From Bacillota bacterium (GTDB lineage: Bacteria; Bacillota; Desulfotomaculia; Desulfotomaculales; Desulfallaceae): a DNA stretch of 64,000 bases. The stretch covers positions 62,001-126,000 of the forward strand of contig JAEXOR010000045.1 of NCBI GenBank assembly GCA_023439185.1, read 5' to 3'. The notes under the pieces were generated by a model. That model worked only from the letters and a program-made list of their open reading frames with translations, was not told where the DNA came from and made no database searches. Within the stretch, counting starts at the first letter, position 1; the number at the start of each line of letters is the position of its first letter. Positions 32,043 through 39,586 of the stretch are shown here, piece by piece. Position numbers and translations under genes: made by a program.

Positions 32043-33108
32043 TAAAGCCGGCCCGGTAACCTTTGCCGTCGGCTTGATCAGCGCCGGTCTGGCGCTGCTG
32101 TTATATAATCTGGGGGCGATACCCACCCTGGGGTGGGTATGGAAACTGTGGCCGCTGCTGTTAATCGGCATCGGGGTGGAATACTTCGTAAAAAGGGCGC
32201 TGCACCGGGAAGAGGAAATTAACTTCCATTTGCCCAGCATTATTTTGATTTTGCTGCTAATTATGGCCGGCGGCGCTGTTTACGCCGTCTCTGGTGTCGG
32301 TTCCAGCCTTGGCGGGCTGGTCGGCGGGATGCCCTGGTACCACGATAACAGATTGACGTACCTGCGCAGTTGGGAATCAGGCGCAGTGCCGGTAAATGAC
32401 GGGGAACGTCTGCGGGTGGAGAATAACCTGGGCGTGATTGAATTGCTGCCCGCCAGGGACGGGGAGCTGAGCGTACAGGCCGTGATCCGGGCGCCGGAAA
32501 CCGGACCGGCCAGGAGTCTGGCCGAGCAGGTGGAACCGGAGGTTACCAGGGCGGACGGCCTGGTTACCGTGGCGGCGCCGGACGCTGGAAGCGTGGAAAG
32601 GGTTTTTAACCGCGTGGTTACGGATTTAACGATCCGTGTGCCAAAGGGATTGGACGTGGAAGTGCAAAGTGGCTCCGGCCGGGTGGTGGCCGGCGATCTG
32701 GATAATAATTTAAAGCTGGACGGGAATACGGGCAGCCTGGAATTAATAAATCTGTCCGGCCGGATTGAGGTCCGGAACAACACCGGCCGGATCGAGATTA
32801 AGGATCCCGGCGGCGACGTAATAGCCGAAACCAATACCGGCAGCATTGAGATGACTTCGGACCGGCCCCTGGACGCCGGGTATGAATTAACAAGCAGCAC
32901 CGGTCTGGTTTATCTTCAGTTACCCGGGGATTCCAGCCTGCAAATCAACGCTGTTTCCCGTAACGGTAATATCTCGGTCACCGGCCTGCCGGACGGACAG
33001 GTGCGCCGGGATGGTCTCCGTGCGGAGTATAACCATATTTTGGATGAAGGCAAGGGGAAGGCTGACCTGGAGGTGGGTACCGGCTCAATACGGATAATCG
33101 CCCGGTAA
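32023..33108 (+). CDS. DUF4097 (putative adhesin) membrane protein with LiaF-like N-terminus
   Basis: A 361-residue protein. Three N-terminal helices (AGLALLLYNLGAIPTLG, LWPLLLIGIGVEYFV, IILILLLIMAGGAVYAVSG) are followed by an extracytoplasmic repeat domain of beta strands with recurring GSGRVVAGDLDNNLKL, NTGSLELINLSGRIEV and NTGRIEIKDPGGDVIAETNT. This is the DUF4097 beta-helix type often linked to envelope stress systems (for example LiaFSR-like). ATG 32023 overlaps the preceding gene by 20 bp. It is the last gene of the ECF operon; an inverted repeat follows at 33116-33167. Confidence 0.88.
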   Translation: MAVKGINKAGPVTFAVGLISAGLALLLYNLGAIPTLGWVWKLWPLLLIGIGVEYFVKRALHREEEINFHLPSIILILLLIMAGGAVYAVSGVGSSLGGLVGGMPWYHDNRLTYLRSWESGAVPVNDGERLRVENNLGVIELLPARDGELSVQAVIRAPETGPARSLAEQVEPEVTRADGLVTVAAPDAGSVERVFNRVVTDLTIRVPKGLDVEVQSGSGRVVAGDLDNNLKLDGNTGSLELINLSGRIEVRNNTGRIEIKDPGGDVIAETNTGSIEMTSDRPLDAGYELTSSTGLVYLQLPGDSSLQINAVSRNGNISVTGLPDGQVRRDGLRAEYNHILDEGKGKADLEVGTGSIRIIAR

Positions 33109-33115
33109 CCCAATT

Positions 33116-33167
33116 GGGAAAGGTTCCAAGGTTGAACTGAACTACGTTCAAGCCTGGAACCTTTCCC
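33116..33167 (+). terminator. Inverted repeat after the ECF operon
   Basis: GGGAAAGGTTCCAAGGTTGAAC (22 nt, near-perfect) pairs with 33146-33167 around an eight-base loop. No T run follows, so it could be a transcript-stabilising hairpin rather than an intrinsic terminator. Confidence 0.6.
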
Positions 33168-33230
33168 AGCTTCGATCACCCTTGAATCTCTATGTCCGGG
33201 TCCGGCGTGGGGTTGGAGTAAGCGATGGAA

Positions 33231-33257
33231 ACAAAAACCCCTTGAGGGTTATGATCC
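33231..33257 (-). terminator. Short terminator of the 53-aa gene
   Basis: On the minus strand CCCTCAAGGGG is followed by TTTTTGTTT, immediately after the stop codon of the small cysteine-containing gene. Confidence 0.45.
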
Positions 33258-33419
33258 TTACTCCTGATCGACAGGGTTTTTTTTGCCTTTGACTTCTTCG
33301 TAGGCCTGGAAATAATTTTTCAGCCTGTTAATATCGATTTCACCGCAAACTATGACTACCAGACTCTCCTCGATTTCTATGTTGCAGTTGCATTCCCGTT
33401 CGCATTCCTTTTTAGTCAT
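33258..33419 (-). CDS. Small cysteine-containing protein, 53 aa
   Basis: The frame begins MTKKECERECNCNIEIEESL and continues with an alternating hydrophobic strand, VVIVCGEIDINRL, then a helix. Cysteines at 6, 10, 12 and 25 could bind metal. AAAGGAGG precedes ATG 33419 at 12 bases, rather far but with no other start. It has its own terminator. I recognise no family. Confidence 0.55.
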   Translation of the reverse strand: MTKKECERECNCNIEIEESLVVIVCGEIDINRLKNYFQAYEEVKGKKNPVDQE

Positions 33420-33546
33420 TATTATCCGGTTCCTCCTTTTATATCGATCACTAAAATTTTGTCTTCCTGAAATATATTATGCAATGCGGGAATAATGGTT
33501 AATAATCTGATTGACAAATTTAATTATTTTTTACGTCAGCAGGGAG

Positions 33547-33583
33547 TCTTATTTCAGGGGTCTTACTTATTTCAGGGGTCTTA
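33547..33583. repeat. Tandem 17-18 bp duplication across a stop codon
   Basis: CTTATTTCAGGGGTCTTA occurs twice in a row. The right copy contains the last codons and stop of the 157-aa membrane protein gene on the minus strand. The duplication therefore leaves that protein intact and repeats its 3' end downstream. Confidence 0.8.
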
Positions 33584-34040
33584 ATTTAACGTTGCCAACT
33601 TTAAAATAAACATAGGCGGCTATGGAAAACCAGGCGGCAAAGATCAGCGGGGAGGAGTATCTATAGGTCCCGACGTACTCATACAATCCCAGTTTGCTTA
33701 GAACCAGCCCGACCATGTGGGCATAAAGTGAGAATCCAATAATGTATGGAACCAGGAATGCTGTTCGCACCGGAAGGAAATAAAAAAAGATCATGAATGC
33801 GAACATCCAGGCGATCGGTGTCCAAAAGGAAATGATACCCCAAATGCCGAATGGGCCCATGTTGTGGTATTTAATCAGACCCAACGCATCCAGTGTGAAT
33901 ACCACCAGGACGTCACCAATGGCGCCGAAAATAAATCCATAAATCAAGAATCTTTTAAATTCGGTTCTGGGTATCACCGCGTAGGCAGCGACGCCAAAAA
34001 GGAGGGCTTTATAAAAAAAGTAGATACTTTTCCCAAGCAT
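33567..34040 (-). CDS. Multi-pass membrane protein of unknown function, 157 aa
   Basis: A 157-residue protein with four or five hydrophobic helices (KALLFGVAAYAVIP, FLIYGFIFGAIGDVLVVFTL, WTPIAWMFAFMIFFYFL, AFLVPYIIGFSLYAHMVGLV, SPLIFAAWFSIAAYVYF). Similar small membrane proteins occur singly in Clostridia, but I do not recognise a named family. ATG 34040 is preceded by GGGAGTC. It is followed by a tandem duplication across its stop codon. It lies 53 bp downstream of the substrate-binding protein gene on the same strand. Confidence 0.7.
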   Translation of the reverse strand: MLGKSIYFFYKALLFGVAAYAVIPRTEFKRFLIYGFIFGAIGDVLVVFTLDALGLIKYHNMGPFGIWGIISFWTPIAWMFAFMIFFYFLPVRTAFLVPYIIGFSLYAHMVGLVLSKLGLYEYVGTYRYSSPLIFAAWFSIAAYVYFKVGNVKLRPLK

Positions 34041-34093
34041 TGGTTTGACTCCCTTTCCGACAAAATAAAGCCTGATTGAGGATTATTTTTGCC

Positions 34094-35170
34094 TTAAAGG
34101 TGTTTAATTATTACATCATACAGCTTTTGCAGCCAGTTTTTATTTCGTTCCTCCGGGGGAATGTACTGTACGGTTTCCGCCGCCAGGCGGGCGAAGTCAT
34201 TTTTTACGGCGTTGCTGAAACTTACCGGCGCGGGCAGTTGACCGGCCGTTTCCATGGCCTGCGTCAGGCTGTTGAACGTTGCTTTGTCCAATCCCGGCCT
34301 GGGCCGCCACATATCCATGGCCATGTATTTCTCGAATAAAGCTTCTATTATCCGGCGTTCTTTTTTGTCTGCCAGGCCGCGCACCGCCGGCAGGGCCAGT
34401 CCGGGCTCCCGGGAAATGTATAATTGCGCTTTGTACAGACCGTTGATAAACATTTGCACCGCCTCGGGGTGCTTATTTATTGTTACCCGGGATACCGCGC
34501 AAAGCACGGCGGGGAACGTTTTATCACTTTCGCCCACGGCGGCCGCGATGAATCCCGTGCCTTCCTGCTCGGCGGTCAGGGCTTCGAAGCCCGACAGTTG
34601 AATATAATCGCCGCTGCCGGATTTAAAGGCTCCCAGCCGCAGGTCCGGGGGAATGCGGTGATAAATACCGATATCGTGAAAAGGAGCCAGTCCGTTGGCT
34701 CGTAAAATTTTATCCAAGGCCAGCCCTGGCCCTGTTTCCGGCGGATAACTGATGATTTTCTTACCCTTTAGGCCGCTCCAGGTAAATTTATCCTTTTCCC
34801 TGGCCAGCAGAAAAGTGCTTTCGCACCCGGCCACCACGGTTAAAATAACCGGCGGCCCCGCAGGACGGGCAGCCATGTTAAACAGGTACACTGCAGGGTC
34901 GAGCAGCACCACGTCAGTGTCCGGTACATCGCTGCCATACCGACCGGCTGCAATTCCCCGGATCAGCCGCACCCGGACACCCTGCTCTTCGAAATAACCA
35001 TACCGCAGCGCCACGTATAACGGCAGGTGCAAAAGTGATTGCTCACCCTCCGCCACGGTAAGGGTGATTATTTTTTTTTCTTTCAACACGTTATTTACCT
35101 GTATTGATATCAATGCAATCAAACCCGCCATAACAGCCAACGTCAAAAATAATTTGCGTTTACGCACCAT
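34094..35170 (-). CDS. NMT1/SsuA-like ABC transporter substrate-binding protein, orphan
   Basis: A 358-residue extracytoplasmic solute-binding protein of the nitrate/sulfonate/thiamine-precursor (NMT1-like) group. It has an N-terminal membrane anchor (LFLTLAVMAGLIALISIQV), then EGEQSLLHLPLYVALRYGYF, EEQGVRVRLIRG, and DVVLLDPAVYLF. No lipobox cysteine is seen, so it is probably anchored by the helix. ATG 35170 has CGGAGGTG upstream; earlier in-frame ATGs up to 35230 lack a site. No ABC permease or ATPase gene lies nearby. The ligand is unknown. Confidence 0.83.
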   Translation of the reverse strand: MVRKRKLFLTLAVMAGLIALISIQVNNVLKEKKIITLTVAEGEQSLLHLPLYVALRYGYFEEQGVRVRLIRGIAAGRYGSDVPDTDVVLLDPAVYLFNMAARPAGPPVILTVVAGCESTFLLAREKDKFTWSGLKGKKIISYPPETGPGLALDKILRANGLAPFHDIGIYHRIPPDLRLGAFKSGSGDYIQLSGFEALTAEQEGTGFIAAAVGESDKTFPAVLCAVSRVTINKHPEAVQMFINGLYKAQLYISREPGLALPAVRGLADKKERRIIEALFEKYMAMDMWRPRPGLDKATFNSLTQAMETAGQLPAPVSFSNAVKNDFARLAAETVQYIPPEERNKNWLQKLYDVIIKHL

Positions 35171-35308
35171 AGCCACCTCCGCGGGGTCGAATATCATATT
35201 TAAAAAATATGGCTGGCGCATATTTTTCATTCCTTAAAAAACCATAAATGAATAATTATAATTATTGAGCATATAATTAGTAACAAAGGTGCGTTCTACC
35301 AGCTACTT

Positions 35309-35339
35309 CAGTGCGTGCTTTTCAATGCTTTAATTCTTA
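35309..35339 (+). repeat. 30-bp segment shared with 3559-3589
   Basis: CAGTGCGTGCTTTTCAATGC followed by TTTAATTCTTA resembles the stretch at 3559-3589 (about 80% identity, same orientation). Both lie in promoter regions of otherwise unrelated genes. Confidence 0.5.
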
Positions 35340-35379
35340 ATTTTGGCTAAAGTATAAAATAGTTATCGGAGGTGGACCG

Positions 35380-35838
35380 ATGTTCAGGAGGGTAACCCTG
35401 GTAAGCTGGTCCCGGCGGGGTGGACAGACAATCCTGCTGAAGCCGGGTGCGATAATTGGGGGTCTGCTCTGGGCACTCAGCAGTACGATGTTTATCTGCG
35501 CCGCCCTGGTACTGTGGGCGGTTTTAACCGCCGGACAGGTGTATCATTTCGGCGCCATGCTGACGGCGGGCACCATGCTGGGCTCTTTGCTGGGGGGTGC
35601 GACCAGTGGGCGTGCCGCGGGGAATTTGGGGTGGCTGCACGGCGCGGCGGTCGGTCTTTTATACAGCCTGGTGATGCTCTCTTTACTGGCCGCCTGGAGT
35701 GGTACTTTCGCGGCTTTGCCGGGATTGGCCGGCCGGGGTCTGAGCCTTGTGATCATGGGTATGCTGGGCGGTGTGGCAGGTGTTAATCTATCTGCTTATG
35801 ACCGGCGCCGGGAAAGCTTCAGGCCCGGTTTGCGTTGA
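35380..35838 (+). CDS. TIGR04086 family membrane protein
   Basis: A 152-residue protein with four hydrophobic helices and glycine-rich turns (IIGGLLWALSSTMFICAALV, AMLTAGTMLGSLLGGATSGR, GLLYSLVMLSLLAAWSG, LSLVIMGMLGGVAGVNLSAY). The layout matches the TIGR04086 family of Clostridia and Bacilli, function unknown. ATG 35380 has GGAGGTGG upstream, and TATAAA lies about 20 bp before that. It is a single-gene unit upstream of the valine T-box. Confidence 0.8.
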   Translation: MFRRVTLVSWSRRGGQTILLKPGAIIGGLLWALSSTMFICAALVLWAVLTAGQVYHFGAMLTAGTMLGSLLGGATSGRAAGNLGWLHGAAVGLLYSLVMLSLLAAWSGTFAALPGLAGRGLSLVIMGMLGGVAGVNLSAYDRRRESFRPGLR

Positions 35839-35874
35839 TGAGGTTGATGATTAGCGCTTATGATGCGATTCAAG

Positions 35875-35906
35875 TTGACAGCCGGCGAAAAAAAAATTAA
35901 TATAAT
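35875..35906 (+). promoter_or_regulatory. Promoter of the valS T-box transcript
   Basis: A consensus TTGACA (35875-35880) is followed after 17 bp by TAATAT (35898-35903), or after 20 bp by TATAAT (35901-35906). Confidence 0.65.
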
Positions 35907-35909
35907 TGG

Positions 35910-36188
35910 TAACTAAAAACCCGACTTTGATGGGGAGTGCGTCCGCTCCACGCAAACCAAGAGAGGGAATACCCGCCGGCTGTAAGGTATCCCGTTTGCC
36001 GCGGCCGTTGTCGCCCCGGAGTCGCCGGCCTGAATGGTTATTATCCGGTAAGGCCGGCCGGATCGGCCCGTTACAGCTGATCAAGTGCCGGAGCGTGGCA
36101 GAACTTGTTTTTGTTTCGCTTCCGGAATTAAGGTGGTACCGCGAAAAACCCATTTCGTCCTTTCTGTGCGAAATGGGTTTATTTTTTT
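35910..36188 (+). promoter_or_regulatory. T-box leader of valS, predicted GTC (valine) specifier
   Basis: The T-box sequence AGGTGGTACCGCG is at 36131-36143 and pairs with uncharged tRNA ends. It is followed by the terminator AAACCCATTTCG/CGAAATGGGTTT (36146-36157 and 36169-36180) with a T run. In stem I, GGGG (35932-35935) pairs with CCCC after 36013, which places GTC (36010-36012) followed by a purine in the specifier position. GTC is a valine codon and matches the downstream valS. Uncharged tRNA-Val should cause read-through. Confidence 0.9.
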
Positions 36189-36200
36189 GGAGGGATGGAT

Positions 36201-38852
36201 ATGACCGAAAAGTTTGCAATGCCGACCACCTACGATCCCCGCGCCGTGGAGGACCGCTGGTATAAATACTGGGAGGAAAACAAGTTTTTCCGTTCCACGG
36301 TGGACCCGGAAAAGGAGCCTTTCACCATCGTGATGCCGCCGCCCAATGTTACCGGGCAGCTGCATATGGGCCACGCCCTGGACAATACACTGCAGGACAT
36401 TCTGACCCGCTGGCGGCGCATGCAGGGTTACAACGCCCTGTGGTTGCCCGGTACCGACCATGCCGGGATCGCCACCCAGGCCAAGGTCGAGGAACAACTG
36501 CGCAAGGAAGGCAGCAATAAATATGAATTGGGCCGGGAAAAGTTTTTGGAGCGGGCTTGGGAATGGAAGGAACAGTACGGCGGACGGATTACCCATCAAC
36601 TCAGGCGGCTGGGCGCGTCCTGCGACTGGGACCGGGAACGGTTCACCATGGACGCGGGCTGTTCCGAAGCGGTGCTGGAAGTATTTATCCGCCTGTATGA
36701 GCAGGGCCTGATCTATCGTGATTACTACATCACCAACTGGTGCCCCCACTGCCAAACCACCATCAGCGATATTGAGGTGGAGCACCAGGATAAACCGGGC
36801 CAGCTATATTACATCAAATACCCGGTCCAGGGAGCCCCGGGTGAGTTCATCCCCGTGGCCACCACCAGGCCTGAGACCATGCTGGGTGACACCGCCGTGG
36901 CGGTGCACCCGGAAGATGAGCGCTACCGCAGTCTGGTAGGTAAAACAGTGATTTTGCCCCTGGCAGAGCGGGAAATCCCCGTCATTGCCGACGAATACGT
37001 AGACCCGGCATACGGCACCGGGGCGGTGAAGATTACTCCGGCCCACGACCCCAACGATTTCGAGGTGGGACGACGTCACAGCCTGCCGTCGGTACAGGTG
37101 ATCGACCGGGAAGCCAAAATGGCCGCCGAGGTCGGGGCCAGGTACCAGGGTCTGGACCGCTGGGACTGTCGCAAGCGGGTGGTCAAAGAACTGCAGTCCG
37201 GCGGGCTGTTGTATAAAATAGAAGACCTTTCTCACGCGGTGGGGCACTGCTACCGCTGTGCTTCGGTAATTGAGCCCATGCTTTCCAAGCAGTGGTTCGT
37301 GCGTATGAAGCCCCTGGCTGAACCCGCCATCGCCGCCGCCCGGGAAGGACGGGTGCAGTTCGTGCCCGAACGGTTCACTAAGGTTTACTTAAATTGGATG
37401 GAAAACATCCGTGACTGGTGCATTAGCCGCCAGCTTTGGTGGGGGCACCGGATCCCGGTCTACTACTGCCTGGACTGCGACGAAGTGATCGCCGCCAAAA
37501 CCCGGCCCGACAAATGTAAATGCGGGTCAACCAGGCTGGAGCAGGACCCCGATGTGCTGGACACCTGGTTCAGCTCCGCGCTGTGGCCCTTTTCCACTCT
37601 GGGCTGGCCGGAAAAAACCGTTGACCTGGCCTATTACTATCCCACCTCGGTGCTGGTGACCGGCCGGGATATCATTTTCTTCTGGGTGGCCCGGATGATC
37701 TTCAGCGGCATCGCCTTCATGGATCAGGTACCCTTCCGGCAGGTGTTTATCCATGGGCTGGTGCTGGACGCCTTGGGGCGCAAAATGAGCAAGTCCCTGG
37801 GCAATGGGGTGGACCCCATTGACGTCATTGAAAGCCATGGGGCGGATAGTTTGCGGTTCATGCTGGTGACGGGCAACGCCCCGGGCAATGACCTGCGGTT
37901 CCACTTCGAGCGCCTGGACGGAGCCCGCAATTTCGCCAACAAGATCTGGAACGCCTCCCGGTTTGCCCTGATGAACCTGCAAGATTACGAACCCGGGGAA
38001 ACCCCGGGGCCGGACCGGCTTGCCCTGGCCGATCGCTGGATTTTAAGCCGGTTGGAACGGGCCTCCCGCCAGTGTACCGGACTGCTGGAAAATTACGAAC
38101 TGGGCGAAGCCGCCCGGGTGCTTTACGAGTTTACCTGGGATGAATTGTGCGACTGGTATATTGAGCTGGTCAAACCGCGTTTGTACGGGAAAACGGACCC
38201 GGAGGACCGGGAGACCGCCCGGTATGTGCTGACCACGGTGCTGCGGAGCGCGCTGGAATTACTGCATCCGTTCATGCCCTTTATCACCGAGGAAATCTGG
38301 CAGCGGCTGCCGCATCGGGGCCGCACCGTCATGCGGGCCCGGTGGCCCAAACCGCGGGATGAATACCCGGACCCGCGGGCCGAAGAGAAAATGGAACTGC
38401 TGATGGATGTTACCCGCGGTATCCGGCAGATCCGTAGTGAAATGAACGTGCCGCCGGGCAAAAAGGCCGAGGCCGTCATTGTTTCGGCGTCGGCGCAGGC
38501 CAGGGAAACGCTGCAGGCCAATATCGCTTATATTGAGGGCTTGGCCAACTGCCGGGCCGAAGTAACCGCCGGGCTGGCCGAAAAACCGGAGCAAGCGGCC
38601 ACCGCCGTAACCAGGGATGTCCAAATATTTGTGCCGCTGCGGGGATTGATCGACGTGGACAAGGAACTGGCCAGGCTGAACAAGGAACTGAAGACTTTGG
38701 AAAAGGACCTGGAGCGGGTGCGGGGTAAGCTGAACAACAAAGGCTTCATGGATAAAGCGCCCGCCGATGTAATTGAAAAGGAGCGGGGCAAAGAAGCCGA
38801 ACTGGCGTCCAAAGCCGGCGCCATCAAAGAACGCCTGGCGGTGCTGCAGTAG
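36201..38852 (+). CDS. valS: Valyl-tRNA synthetase
   Basis: A class I aminoacyl-tRNA synthetase of 883 residues, the usual length. The HIGH-type motif is PPNVTGQLHMGHALDN (about residues 40-55). The editing domain has TTRPETMLGDTAVAVHPEDE. The KMSKS loop is LGRKMSKSLGNG near residue 528. The C-terminal anticodon-binding domain is followed by a coiled coil arm (DKELARLNKELKTLEKDLER). ATG 36201 has GGAGGG six bases upstream; ATG 36195 directly abuts that site. Controlled by the T-box upstream. Confidence 0.98.
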   Translation: MTEKFAMPTTYDPRAVEDRWYKYWEENKFFRSTVDPEKEPFTIVMPPPNVTGQLHMGHALDNTLQDILTRWRRMQGYNALWLPGTDHAGIATQAKVEEQLRKEGSNKYELGREKFLERAWEWKEQYGGRITHQLRRLGASCDWDRERFTMDAGCSEAVLEVFIRLYEQGLIYRDYYITNWCPHCQTTISDIEVEHQDKPGQLYYIKYPVQGAPGEFIPVATTRPETMLGDTAVAVHPEDERYRSLVGKTVILPLAEREIPVIADEYVDPAYGTGAVKITPAHDPNDFEVGRRHSLPSVQVIDREAKMAAEVGARYQGLDRWDCRKRVVKELQSGGLLYKIEDLSHAVGHCYRCASVIEPMLSKQWFVRMKPLAEPAIAAAREGRVQFVPERFTKVYLNWMENIRDWCISRQLWWGHRIPVYYCLDCDEVIAAKTRPDKCKCGSTRLEQDPDVLDTWFSSALWPFSTLGWPEKTVDLAYYYPTSVLVTGRDIIFFWVARMIFSGIAFMDQVPFRQVFIHGLVLDALGRKMSKSLGNGVDPIDVIESHGADSLRFMLVTGNAPGNDLRFHFERLDGARNFANKIWNASRFALMNLQDYEPGETPGPDRLALADRWILSRLERASRQCTGLLENYELGEAARVLYEFTWDELCDWYIELVKPRLYGKTDPEDRETARYVLTTVLRSALELLHPFMPFITEEIWQRLPHRGRTVMRARWPKPRDEYPDPRAEEKMELLMDVTRGIRQIRSEMNVPPGKKAEAVIVSASAQARETLQANIAYIEGLANCRAEVTAGLAEKPEQAATAVTRDVQIFVPLRGLIDVDKELARLNKELKTLEKDLERVRGKLNNKGFMDKAPADVIEKERGKEAELASKAGAIKERLAVLQ

Positions 38853-39120
38853 GTTCAGCGAAGCGCTGGAGGGATTCCAAAGCCTCCCGATATGCCTTCC
38901 TGGTCAAAGGGAGGTGGCAACGCCGCAGGCGTTGACGGAGGGGTTTACCTTTGGTGCCAGGTGTTGCAAGTTGCGTGTTGCAAGTTGTGAATCCCCCGTC
39001 AGACTTCGCCTGCCACCCCCTTTAACAAAGAAGGCTTTTTCGTGATTGCATGTTACTCTGAAGCAAGTGTAGGGGTGCCCCTCGCGGTCGCCCCTACAGG
39101 GCGTACAACACACTGCACCA
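38853..39120. repeat. Cluster of dispersed intergenic repeats after valS
   Basis: No gene is seen. Three repeat types lie side by side. One is an AAGCCTCCCGATATGCC..GGGAGG/CAACGCCGCAGGCGTTG element (38881-38943). The second is GGTGCCAGGTGTTGCAAGTT with a second GTTGCAAGTTG (38952-38986), whose first half matches the element before rplU. The third is CCCCCGTCAGACTTCGCCTG (38992 on), related to 28748-28790. A GTAGGGGTGCCCC copy follows at 39068-39098. Confidence 0.65.
39068..39098 (+). repeat. Dispersed GTAGGGGYGCCCC repeat, copy 5
   Basis: TGTAGGGGTGCCCCTCGCGG followed by TCGCCCCTACA, a self-complementary variant of the 26-bp family. Confidence 0.75.
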
Positions 39121-39144
39121 TCACTAATTATTCAAGTGTCATAT

Positions 39145-39284
39145 ACTAATTAATTGTGCAAAATATTAATTAATGTACAAAAATAGCAAATATATCTGCG
39201 CATTAATTAAAAAAATGCACAAATATCAGGATATTGAGTTGTTTGTTCAAGAAATTATGTACATTAGTTAAAAATCTGCACATC
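39145..39284. repeat. AT-rich array of TTAATTAATGTACA-type sites
   Basis: Two sites in one orientation (TAATTAATTGTGCA at about 39147-39160, TTAATTAATGTACA at 39166-39179) and two in the other (TGCGCATTAATTAA at 39197-39210, TGTACATTAGTTAA at about 39258-39271). TGCACA half-sites are at 39217 and 39278. The stretch has no gene and is flanked by GC-rich DNA. It looks like an array of binding sites for a protein. Confidence 0.55.
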
Positions 39285-39302
39285 TTAGTCCAAGGGTAAC
39301 AC

Positions 39303-39339
39303 CAAAAAAAGAACCGGCATAGTTGTAATGTGCCGGTTC
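39303..39339 (-). terminator. Terminator of the yedE-tusA unit
   Basis: On the minus strand GAACCGGCA and TGCCGGTTC form a 9-bp stem with an 11-base loop, followed by TTTTTTTGG (39302-39310). It lies 35 bp past the tusA stop. Confidence 0.85.
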
Positions 39340-39373
39340 ATCATTGCTTCTGGAAATAAATTAATAAGTATTT

Positions 39374-39586
39374 TTACTTGGTCATGGTCAGCAGGAAGTC
39401 CTCGCCCTGTTGGCTTACGTCCACCTGCCAGCCCTTGTTTTCGGCCAGCCGGGTCACGTTCTCCCGGGCCGCCATATTGCTTACCAGTACCTGCACCGTG
39501 CCGCCGGTCATGTTATCCAATACCCGTTTGGTCATCAGCACCGGCTCGGGGCACAGCAGTCCCCTGGCGTCAACTTCATTTGCCAA
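39374..39586 (-). CDS. TusA/SirA-like sulfurtransferase
   Basis: A 70-residue TusA-family sulfur carrier. The active cysteine is in ARGLLCPEPVLMTKR (CPxP motif, residue 12). The first ATG, 39586, lies 11 bp inside the 3' end of the yedE-like gene, so the two are coupled. Members pass persulfide sulfur and are often paired with YeeE/YedE transporters. Possible roles include thiosulfate or selenium/sulfur handling. Confidence 0.92.
   Translation of the reverse strand: MANEVDARGLLCPEPVLMTKRVLDNMTGGTVQVLVSNMAARENVTRLAENKGWQVDVSQQGEDFLLTMTK

Noticed and set aside
39121..39300. CRISPR-like repeat array
   Set aside because: Sites are short, of both orientations and unevenly spaced, without unique spacers or cas genes.
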